A stretch of DNA of 11,060 nt, taken from assembly GCA_028290085.1 (NCBI GenBank), contig JAQGKN010000040.1, forward strand, positions 1-11,060, written 5' to 3'. The translations under genes and the position numbers were made by a program. The DNA is from Hyphomicrobiales bacterium (GTDB lineage: Bacteria; Pseudomonadota; Alphaproteobacteria; Rhizobiales; Beijerinckiaceae). Of the stretch, positions 1 to 6,018 are shown in pieces (the first letter of the stretch is position 1; every line of letters starts with the position of its first letter). Under the pieces are notes generated by a model that was not told the DNA's origin, searched no databases, and was given only the letters and a program-made list of their open reading frames with translations.

Positions 1-291
1 CAGGCCGTGATGTTCGCGAAATGCCTCCTGCACAGGATGAAGCTTCTCATCGGTACCGACGCCCTCGATGGTGAGAACGTCCCCGCCATCCGCCTGCACC
101 GCGAGAATGGTGCAGGATTTCACGGCATCGCCGTTGAACAGCACCGTGCAGGCGCCGCATTGCGTCGTGTCGCAGCCGACATGGGTGCCAGTCATGCCGA
201 GCTGCTCGCGCAGCAGTTTGACGAGCAGCGTGCGGCCTTCGACGTCCGCCGTCACCTGCTTGCCGTTGATCGTGAGCGTTACGCTCTTCAT
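1..291 (-). CDS. [2Fe-2S] small subunit of a xanthine dehydrogenase/CO dehydrogenase-type molybdenum hydroxylase (3' end outside window)
   Basis: This is the N-terminal 97 residues of an iron-sulfur subunit that passes electrons from the molybdenum site of the large subunit towards FAD. The start reads MKSVTLTINGKQV, the usual ferredoxin-like beta-hairpin of CoxS/CutS proteins. The plant-type cluster motif is complete: C40, C45, C48 and C60 (spacing C-x4-C-G-x-C-x11-C). The second, helical [2Fe-2S] domain normally follows at about residues 80-160 and lies beyond position 1. The start is an ATG preceded by GAGGTGA, which overlaps the stop codon of the UbiD gene, so the two genes are almost certainly cotranscribed and translationally linked. 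Its natural partner is the large subunit at 2132-4507, on the opposite strand across the UbiD gene. The family call is firm; the substrate is unknown. Confidence 0.93.
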   Translation of the reverse strand, partial: MKSVTLTINGKQVTADVEGRTLLVKLLREQLGMTGTHVGCDTTQCGACTVLFNGDAVKSCTILAVQADGGDVLTIEGVGTDEKLHPVQEAFREHHGL

Positions 292-301
292 GTTCGTCAC
301 C

Positions 302-1969
302 TCAGTGAGAATTCTGCGAGTCAGGCTTGGCCGGCGCCTTGCCTTCGACATTGCGCACCGGCGTTTCCGGCGACAGACCTGCCTTGCGGCGGCCGAAGGT
401 GTTGAGGCCGTTCTTCGCCCAGTCGCCGTTTGCAGCGGCATCGGCGAAGGCCTGCCAGTCGGGGCTCCAGTCGCCCAGATCGTAGCCGTGCCACGGCGCT
501 TTCACGCTGAGACGCGGCAAGCCGAGCTCTTCCCAGATCTTCCTGGAATTTTCCATGTATTCCTTCGCGGGCAGAGCCAGCGGCGGCATCGTGTGCTTCA
601 GCGTACCGTTGATCATCAGCGTGGAATCGCCGGAACCGGAGCCCGACTTCGGACCATGGCCGCCCGAGCGATGCGGCACGACGAGCACGTCCTCGATGGG
701 GTTCGAGCGATAGGCCAGCGACCAGAAGATCGCGTCCGTGTTGTGCGGGTCGATATCTTCCGAGACCGCGATGACGATCTTGCCGCACTGCGCCTGCAAA
801 CTGGCTGCGCCCTGCAGGCCACGCCAGACTTCCGTCTGCGGTGCGCCCTGCGCGAACTGCAGGAACAACACCTTGCGCAGGTTGGTCAGCGGCTCGTGCA
901 TCACGACCTTCTTGATGCCGCGCACTTCGAGCTGGTTCTTCAGATGCGCAAAGTAAAGCGCCTCATAGGCCGACTTCTTGAGAATGCTCGACTCGCTCGG
1001 CGTCACTTCGCTGATGATCGAAGTGAAGACAGCCTTCTTCTTGTGCGTGATCGCGGTCACGGTCATCGACATGTTGAAGTCTTCGAGCGCGACATGGCCG
1101 TGGCTTTCGCCGAACGGGCCTTCGGGCTCCAGCATGGTCGTGTCGATATAGCCTTCGACGACGATTTCAGCATCGGCGGGAATTTCGAGATCGATGGTCT
1201 TGCAACGCGTCACGCGCAACGCACGTCCCGCAAGTCCGCCAGCAACAGCCATTTCGTCCTGCGACGTCGAAAGCTTTTGCGGTCCCGTGAAGGCGACGAC
1301 AGGCGCGCAACCCACGATGATGGCGCAGGGCATCGGCAGGCCGAGCTTCTGGTACTTGAGCCAATGCAGGTAGCCGCCAGCACCGCCCAGACGCGAGGCC
1401 ATGCGCACGCCAAGGCGGTTCTCCGCCTTCAGGCCAGCACGATACGTGCCCATGTTGCGCACGCCCGTCTCAGGGTCCTTCGTCACGCAGATGGTCGCCG
1501 TGAGATAAGGCGCGGCATCGAAGCCCGGCGTCGAGATCGGCACGGGCAGGCGCGAAAGACCCCCGCCCTCGCGCGTCAGTTCGTCGCCAGTGATGACAAC
1601 GTCGTGGCAGGGTGCGGTTTCGACGAATTCCGGCGGGATCGGGTGATCGATCGCATGCATCCAGATCTCGCCAAGATCTTTCACATCGACGCCCATGCCC
1701 ATCGCATAGATTTCATCGGACGCGGCGAGCGCGCCGACGACGACGGGCATGTCGTATTTCTCGCCCTTCGATCCCACCACATTGGTGAAGAGAAAAGCGC
1801 GGCGTTCTTCTTCGGGATATCCGCCCACGAATTGCCAACGCACAAGCGGATGCAACTCGGTATCTTTGTTGATCGGACGATCGATGCGCACGAGGAGGCC
1901 GCGCTCTTCCAGAAGAGCGAGATGCTCCTGAAAATCGGCCGGTGCGTGACGGCGCTCCGAAGCTGTCAT
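302..1969 (-). CDS. UbiD-family prenyl-FMN-dependent decarboxylase
   Basis: The 555-residue protein fits the UbiD/Fdc family, which reversibly (de)carboxylates aromatic, heteroaromatic or alpha,beta-unsaturated acids using prenylated FMN, a divalent metal and potassium. Key family positions are visible: RNMGTYRAG (N172, a likely metal ligand, and R177, the catalytic Arg), EPEGPFGESHGH (E283, a likely metal ligand) and SEVTPSESS, where E321 and E326 keep the five-residue spacing of the catalytic Glu pair of fungal Fdc1. H202 may be a further metal ligand. The start ATG follows GGGAGGG at a spacing of 9. The reading frame stays open far upstream, but that extension is antisense to the neighbouring gene and is not used. 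The C-terminus has a Trp-rich stretch (about 493-517) and then a Lys/Pro-rich tail. The gene leads an operon with the iron-sulfur subunit and diverges from the molybdenum subunit, which points to decarboxylation in a hydroxylase-dependent pathway. No UbiX gene is in view. The substrate is not determined. Confidence 0.93.
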   Translation of the reverse strand: MTASERRHAPADFQEHLALLEERGLLVRIDRPINKDTELHPLVRWQFVGGYPEEERRAFLFTNVVGSKGEKYDMPVVVGALAASDEIYAMGMGVDVKDLGEIWMHAIDHPIPPEFVETAPCHDVVITGDELTREGGGLSRLPVPISTPGFDAAPYLTATICVTKDPETGVRNMGTYRAGLKAENRLGVRMASRLGGAGGYLHWLKYQKLGLPMPCAIIVGCAPVVAFTGPQKLSTSQDEMAVAGGLAGRALRVTRCKTIDLEIPADAEIVVEGYIDTTMLEPEGPFGESHGHVALEDFNMSMTVTAITHKKKAVFTSIISEVTPSESSILKKSAYEALYFAHLKNQLEVRGIKKVVMHEPLTNLRKVLFLQFAQGAPQTEVWRGLQGAASLQAQCGKIVIAVSEDIDPHNTDAIFWSLAYRSNPIEDVLVVPHRSGGHGPKSGSGSGDSTLMINGTLKHTMPPLALPAKEYMENSRKIWEELGLPRLSVKAPWHGYDLGDWSPDWQAFADAAANGDWAKNGLNTFGRRKAGLSPETPVRNVEGKAPAKPDSQNSH

Positions 1970-2131
1970 GATACTCAACCCTCCCACTAGCTTCGTCGAA
2001 GCTCTATCCTGGTTCGGTTGCTTTGTTACAGGCGTTGCGATAGCGAAGCAACCAGATCGCAGACCTGTTGCCGAGGCTCCGAGCGACCTTGGCAACGGGC
2101 CTAAAATGAGCCGTGAGGGACGCGTAAGGCC
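1970..2131. promoter_or_regulatory. Divergent control region between the UbiD operon and the molybdenum hydroxylase operon, with two dyads
   Basis: The 162-base spacer must hold both divergent promoters. It contains a perfect 8-base inverted repeat, GGTTGCTT at 2016-2023 and AAGCAACC at 2046-2053 (22-base spacer). A second repeat is CCTGTTGCC at 2064-2072 and GGCAACGGG at 2091-2099 (8 of 9 paired, 18-base spacer). The pentamer GTTGC or its complement GCAAC occurs five times between 2017 and 2096, which looks like multiple sites for one regulator. A weak leftward promoter can be drawn as TTGCTT (2046-2051) and TAACAA (2024-2029) with a 17-base spacer. Rightward, TTGCTT (2018-2023) lies 17 bases before TAGCGA (2041-2046). 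The dyads are seen directly; the promoter boxes are poor matches and tentative. Confidence 0.45.
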
Positions 2132-4507
2132 ATGACCAAAATCGAAGCTTCGGAATTCCATTCGATCGGCAAGCCGGTCCGTCGCAACGAAGACGCGCGC
2201 CTGCTGCGCGGACAGGGCCGCTTCACAGACGACTTCACCATTCCCGGCCAGGCCTACGCCGTGATGCTGCGCTCGCCCCACCCGCATGCCCGCATTCTGG
2301 GCATCGACTCGACGGCCGCGCTGGCGCTGCCAGGCGTGCTCGCCGTCTTCACGGGTGCGGATGTGCTCGCCGACGGCTTGAAGCCCATTCCGCACGATCC
2401 CGTACCGAAGACCAAATACGACATGAAGCTCGCAGGCCCCGGCGGCACGCCGATCTACATCGGCCCGCACATGCTTCTGCCGGCAGACAAGGCGCGCCAC
2501 GTCGGCGAAGCCGTCGCCATGGTGGTTGCCGAGACCGAGGCGCAAGCCATGGACGGCGCCGAGGCGGTTCTGGTCGATTACGAGGTTCTGCCCTGGGTCT
2601 CCGACCAGCGTCTTGCGATCCAGCCGGGCGTCGAGCCGGTGTGGGACGAGGTGAAGGACAATGTGCTCGTCGACACCACATTCGGTGATATCGCGGGGAC
2701 GGACCGCGCTTTCGCGCAGGCCGCACACAGCGTGCGCATGGAAATCTACATTCCTCGCGTCACCGGCGTCACCATCGAGCCGCGCTCGGCCCTAGGCAAT
2801 TACGACGCGACGACCGGCCGCTACACGCTGCATTGTGGCGGCGGCGGCGCGGTGCGCCAGAAGCACGAGCTCTCGACCGTGCTCGGCGTCGATCCTGAGC
2901 GCGTCCGCGTGCTCACCTTCGACGTCGGCGGCAATTTCGGCTCGAAAAACCGCGTCTACGTCGAATATGGACTCGTCATGTGGGCCGCGCAGAAGCTCGG
3001 CCGCGCCGTTAAGAACACCGTCTCGCGCTCGGAGGCCTTCCTCACCGTTTATCAGGGCCGCGATCTCGCCTCCGTGGTCGAGCTGGCGCTCGACAAGGAC
3101 GGCAAGTTCCTGGCGATGCGCTCTGACAACATCAGCAATGTCGGCGCGCGTTGCGTGTCGCTATCGCCGCTGGGCAAGGGCTCTGGCCTCATCACCGGCT
3201 CCTACGACATTCCGCTGGCGACGCTGCGCGCCCGCGCCGTGTTCACCAACACCATGCCGACGCAGGCCTATCGCAGCTCGGGCCGCCCGGAAGTGAACTT
3301 CATCCTCGAGCGGGTGATCGACACCGCCGCACGCGAACTCGGCTTCGACAAGATCGAGCTGCGCCGCAAGAACTTCGTGACGCCGCAGCAGATGCCCTAC
3401 ACCAATGCCGTGGGCGCGACCTACGACAGCGGCACCTACGAAGCCAACATGGATCTGGCGATGAAGATCGCCGATTGGAACGGCGCGGAAGCACGCCGCG
3501 CCGAGGCGCAGAAGCGCGGCAAGCTGTTTGGTCTAGGCTTTGCCAATTACGTGGAATCCTCCATCGGCTCACCGCGCGAGCGCGCGGAAATCACCATTCA
3601 CCCCGAAGGCAAGGTTTCCTGCGTCATCGGCACCCAGCCGAGCGGCCAGGGCCATGAGACGAGCTTCGCACAGGTCGTCGCAGACCTCTGCTCGGTGCCC
3701 GTCGAAACGGTGACGATCATCCTTGGCGACACCGACATCGTGAAGGTCGGCGGCGGTTCGCACTCGGGCCGTTCCATGCGTCATGCTGGCACCGTGATCT
3801 CCAAGGCCAGCACGCTGCTGATCGAAAAGGGCAAGCGCATCGCGGGTACGATCCTCGGCAAGGATGCCGACCAGATCGAGTTCACCGACGGGCGTTTCGT
3901 CTCGGTGGAGACAAACCACTCCTTCAGCATGTTCGAGCTGGCGAAGGAAGCCGCCCGAGCCACCCTGCCCGGCGATCTCGCCGACGGTCTCACCATCGGC
4001 CTGACCAACGAGATGCACGAGCCGGTGTTCCCCAACGGCACCGCCATCTGCGAAGTCGAGATCGACCCGGCCACCGGCTGGATCGACATCACGCGCTACG
4101 CAACGGTCGACGACGTCGGCCGCTGCATCAACCCGCTCATCGTGCATGGCCAGACCCATGGCGGCATCGCGCAGGGTGTGGGACAGGCCATGTGGGAGTT
4201 GTTCGAGATCGACGCCGAATCCGGCCAGCCGCTCGCGGGCTCCTTCATGGACTACGGCATGCCGCGCTTCGACAATCTGCCGTCGTTCCGCACGGAAATC
4301 GCCGAAGTGCTGTCGCCCACCAACCCGCTCGGCATCAAGGCCGGCGGCGAAGGCGGCACGACTCCGGCCCTGTCGGTCATCGTCAACGCCGTCGTCGATG
4401 CGCTGAAGGACTACGGCGTGCGCGACATCCGCATGCCCACGACGCCCTATCGCATCTGGCAGACGATCCAGGACGCCAAGGCCGCGAAATCCAAGACTGC
4501 CGCCTGA
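2132..4507 (+). CDS. Molybdopterin-binding large subunit of a xanthine dehydrogenase/aldehyde oxidase-family hydroxylase
   Basis: This 791-residue cytoplasmic subunit carries the molybdenum active site and is of usual size for CoxL/aldehyde-oxidase-like chains. The a/b hammerhead domain lies at about residues 17-150. Cofactor-binding landmarks follow: GGNFGSK (266-272), AYRSSGRPE (379-387), GTQPSGQGHET (500-510) and KAGGEGGTTP (737-745), where E740 is the catalytic Glu that activates water for hydroxylation. The active-site loop has AYRSS instead of the AYRCSFR of true CO dehydrogenases, so it is not a form I CO dehydrogenase despite wide database labelling of relatives as CoxL. The start ATG has modest ribosome-binding sequences (GAGGGA at 2115-2120, AAGG at 2126-2129). 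The substrate-binding protein gene begins 44 bases after the stop. The [2Fe-2S] partner lies across the divergent promoter; no FAD subunit is in the window. It is likely to hydroxylate an aromatic or N-/O-heterocyclic compound or an acyl derivative; the exact substrate is unknown. Confidence 0.94.
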   Translation: MTKIEASEFHSIGKPVRRNEDARLLRGQGRFTDDFTIPGQAYAVMLRSPHPHARILGIDSTAALALPGVLAVFTGADVLADGLKPIPHDPVPKTKYDMKLAGPGGTPIYIGPHMLLPADKARHVGEAVAMVVAETEAQAMDGAEAVLVDYEVLPWVSDQRLAIQPGVEPVWDEVKDNVLVDTTFGDIAGTDRAFAQAAHSVRMEIYIPRVTGVTIEPRSALGNYDATTGRYTLHCGGGGAVRQKHELSTVLGVDPERVRVLTFDVGGNFGSKNRVYVEYGLVMWAAQKLGRAVKNTVSRSEAFLTVYQGRDLASVVELALDKDGKFLAMRSDNISNVGARCVSLSPLGKGSGLITGSYDIPLATLRARAVFTNTMPTQAYRSSGRPEVNFILERVIDTAARELGFDKIELRRKNFVTPQQMPYTNAVGATYDSGTYEANMDLAMKIADWNGAEARRAEAQKRGKLFGLGFANYVESSIGSPRERAEITIHPEGKVSCVIGTQPSGQGHETSFAQVVADLCSVPVETVTIILGDTDIVKVGGGSHSGRSMRHAGTVISKASTLLIEKGKRIAGTILGKDADQIEFTDGRFVSVETNHSFSMFELAKEAARATLPGDLADGLTIGLTNEMHEPVFPNGTAICEVEIDPATGWIDITRYATVDDVGRCINPLIVHGQTHGGIAQGVGQAMWELFEIDAESGQPLAGSFMDYGMPRFDNLPSFRTEIAEVLSPTNPLGIKAGGEGGTTPALSVIVNAVVDALKDYGVRDIRMPTTPYRIWQTIQDAKAAKSKTAA

Positions 4508-4551
4508 TCCAACACTGCGGCCTGAAGAACGAACACGCGAGGAGACACAAC

Positions 4552-5469
4552 ATGACCGCATCCGTCGAAATCATCTGCTTCCCCGGCGCCCCGAACCTGC
4601 CCCTTTTCGTCGCGCAGGATAAGGGTCTCTTCGAAAAGGCGGGCGTTCACGTCAACCTGACGACGACACCGAGTTCCGCCTTCCAGGCTGAAAATCTCGC
4701 CGCCGGCAAATTCCAGATCGCAGGCACGGCCTTCGACAACGTGGTCGCCTATCAAGAAGGCCAGGGCGCTGTGAAGCTGCCCCAGACACCAGACTTCTTC
4801 GCCTTTATGGGCGCGACGCAGGTCGAACTCGCCTTCGTGACGTCGCCGGACATCGCCACTTATGCCGACTTCAAGGGCAAGTCGCTGGCGCTCGACGCGC
4901 TCTCGACGGGCTTTGCCTTCGTGCTCTACGAGATGCTGGAGAAGAACGGCCTGACGAAGGACGATTATTCCATGGTGGCTGTCGGCGCGACGCCGCAGCG
5001 TTGGGAATCTGTGAAGGCGGGCACGCACGTCGGCACGCTCACCATCGAGCCCTTCACGAGCATCGCCAAGAACCAGGGCTTCAAGGTTCTGGACACGTCG
5101 AGCAACATGCTCGCCGCCTATCAGGGTGGTAGCTTCGCCGCCAGCCGCGCCTGGGCCGCAGAAAACCCCGAGACGCTGAAGAGTTTCATCAAGGGCTATC
5201 TCGCAGGCCTCGAATGGACGCTTGATCCGGCCAACCGCGAGGAAGCAACGAAGATCCTTCTCGAGCGCATGCCCGAAATCAAGCCGCCCGTCGCGGGCGC
5301 CGTGATGAACAGCCTGCTCTCGCCACGCTCGGGCCTGACCCCCAAGGCAGGCATCCTGATGGATGGCGTGGACCAGGTGCTGCGCCTGCGCTCGAAATAC
5401 GGCACGGGCGCTCAGCTGAGCGAGCCGAAGCGCTACATCGACCTGACCTACTACAACGCCGTGGTGTAA
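4552..5469 (+). CDS. NMT1/SsuA-like substrate-binding protein lacking a signal peptide
   Basis: The 305-residue protein has the fold signature of NitT/TauT-type periplasmic binding proteins: an opening beta strand and loop (PNLPLFVAQDKGLFEKAGV, residues 14-32), an NLAAGKFQIAGTAFDN segment (48-63) and a DFKGKSLALDALSTG hinge segment (107-120). The start is well fixed: AGGAG at 4540-4544 sits 7 bases before the ATG. The protein begins directly with the first core strand (MTASVEIICFPG), so no Sec or Tat leader exists, and the in-frame codons upstream are charged rather than hydrophobic. It lies 44 bases behind the molybdenum subunit and is probably cotranscribed with it. No permease or ATPase gene accompanies it. 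Either it acts in the cytoplasm, for example as a ligand carrier, sensor or NMT1/THI5-like enzyme, or it is exported in an unusual way. The family call is solid; the role is open. Confidence 0.88.
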   Translation: MTASVEIICFPGAPNLPLFVAQDKGLFEKAGVHVNLTTTPSSAFQAENLAAGKFQIAGTAFDNVVAYQEGQGAVKLPQTPDFFAFMGATQVELAFVTSPDIATYADFKGKSLALDALSTGFAFVLYEMLEKNGLTKDDYSMVAVGATPQRWESVKAGTHVGTLTIEPFTSIAKNQGFKVLDTSSNMLAAYQGGSFAASRAWAAENPETLKSFIKGYLAGLEWTLDPANREEATKILLERMPEIKPPVAGAVMNSLLSPRSGLTPKAGILMDGVDQVLRLRSKYGTGAQLSEPKRYIDLTYYNAVV

Positions 5470-5484
5470 TCGGCGCCGTGCAAT

Positions 5485-5517
5485 GACGGCAACGCGACGA
5501 CTATGTCCGTTGCCGTC
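5485..5517 (+). terminator. Hairpin after the substrate-binding protein gene, likely terminator
   Basis: GACGGCAACG (5485-5494) and CGTTGCCGTC (5508-5517) form a perfect 10-base stem with a 13-base loop, starting 15 bases after the stop codon. Only a short TTC follows, so it is not a classical U-tract terminator. Its position at the end of the large subunit/binding-protein operon supports a transcript-end role. It also contains one GTTGC/GCAAC pair like those in the divergent control region, so a protein-binding role cannot be excluded. Confidence 0.5.
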
Positions 5518-5629
5518 TTCGCTATCGTGGCAGGCGCACAGGCGCGCGTGCGCACAAGCGCAATTCTGCAAATTCGCCATGATGCCGGGGCATACGGACG
5601 GTTCGCTTTCGAATCACTTGGAGAGCCGG

Positions 5630-5827
5630 ATGGCGGACCCCGCACAGGACATCGATCTTATCGACGCCGCGTCGATGCAGGCGCCTGCGCCCCGACGCAG
5701 GAGCATGCCCCGGAGCAAGACCTTCGAGGCAGGCCTGTTGGCCGTGAGCGCAATATTGCTGCTCATCTGGACGTCTGTTCTAGGATGGTTCGTATTCGAG
5801 TTGCTGGGCTGGCTCTTCGCCTTATGA
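5630..5827 (+). CDS. Small membrane protein, 65 residues, unknown function
   Basis: I do not recognise a family. The ATG follows GGAG at 5620-5623 with 6 bases spacing, giving a 65-residue protein. The first 30 residues are polar, acidic and then strongly basic (PRRRSMPRSK, 21-30). Residues 33-65 are almost entirely hydrophobic and aromatic, with four Trp (47, 53, 61 and flanking pattern) and three Phe in the last 20 residues. The basic block before the hydrophobic stretch predicts the N-terminus inside the cytoplasm, with one long transmembrane helix or a tight hairpin. The stop overlaps the end of a second tiny membrane-protein gene on the opposite strand. It is well placed behind a terminator-like hairpin and has a good ribosome-binding site, but its short length leaves room for doubt. 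Confidence 0.6.
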   Translation: MADPAQDIDLIDAASMQAPAPRRRSMPRSKTFEAGLLAVSAILLLIWTSVLGWFVFELLGWLFAL

Positions 5828-5917
5828 CCACAGGCGCAACAGAGACGTAACTGCGTAATAGATCAGAAACCACAGCACGGCACTGACCGGAAATCCGTTC
5901 GCTAGGGCCTTCAACAC
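5822..5917 (-). CDS. Very small predicted membrane peptide, 31 residues, GTG start
   Basis: This frame is too short for ordinary gene finding. A consensus AAGGAGG (5923-5929) is followed after 5 bases by GTG, opening a 31-residue frame. The peptide starts MLKALANGFP. Residues 9-27 form one hydrophobic, aromatic helix (F9, W16, F17, Y20, Y21) flanked by K3 and R28, and the sequence ends in LWS. An ATG two bases earlier in another frame hits a stop after two codons, so only the GTG (or the next codon, TTG) can use this ribosome site. The final codons overlap the last codon and stop of the convergent 65-residue gene by 6 bases. It lies about 100 bases downstream of the desaturase on the same strand and could be read from that transcript. 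No family is recognised. The hydrophobic-plus-basic layout is shared by many small membrane regulators and by type I toxins. Confidence 0.5.
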   Translation of the reverse strand: MLKALANGFPVSAVLWFLIYYAVTSLLRLWS

Positions 5918-5984
5918 ATTTGCCTCCTTGGGGGCGCTTTAGCCCGCCGAAGCCCCAGCGCCTGCGCCAAAAGAGCACACTTGA

Positions 5985-6003
5985 TCGCTTTGTTGCAAAG
6001 CGA
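5985..6003 (-). terminator. Compact hairpin downstream of the desaturase gene, possible terminator
   Basis: TCGCTTTG (5985-5992) and CAAAGCGA (5996-6003) pair perfectly around a 3-base loop, 15 bases beyond the desaturase stop. Reading leftward, no U-run follows directly (a TTTT comes about 14 bases later), so termination would be weak or partial. If it is leaky, the 31-residue gene further left would be transcribed with the desaturase. Confidence 0.4.
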
Positions 6004-6018
6004 AATTGCAGTGCGGAA

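Noticed and set aside
68..1990. A 640-codon open frame on + across the UbiD and iron-sulfur genes
   Set aside because: It is antisense to two clear families, its product is rich in Arg/His with no domain pattern, and long shadow frames are common in GC-rich codon usage.
1970..2728. Upstream extension of the UbiD frame to about 808 residues
   Set aside because: The extension lies antisense to the large-subunit gene and shows no family similarity; the ATG at 1969 has a good ribosome-binding site and starts a normal-length UbiD protein.
2132..4507. Possible aerobic CO dehydrogenase (coxL) assignment
   Set aside because: The active-site loop is AYRSSGRPE, lacking the copper-binding Cys of AYRCSFR.
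4192..4551. N-terminal extension of the substrate-binding protein that might supply a signal peptide
   Set aside because: The extension overlaps the end of the large subunit out of frame, is Arg-rich without a hydrophobic core, and bypasses the strong ribosome site at 4540-4544.
3569..4561. A 330-codon frame on - inside the large-subunit gene
   Set aside because: Mirror-image frame of a strongly supported gene; composition is low in hydrophobic core residues and has no recognisable motif.
4447..5580. A 377-codon frame on - across the substrate-binding protein
   Set aside because: Antisense shadow; no motif and no convincing ribosome-binding site.
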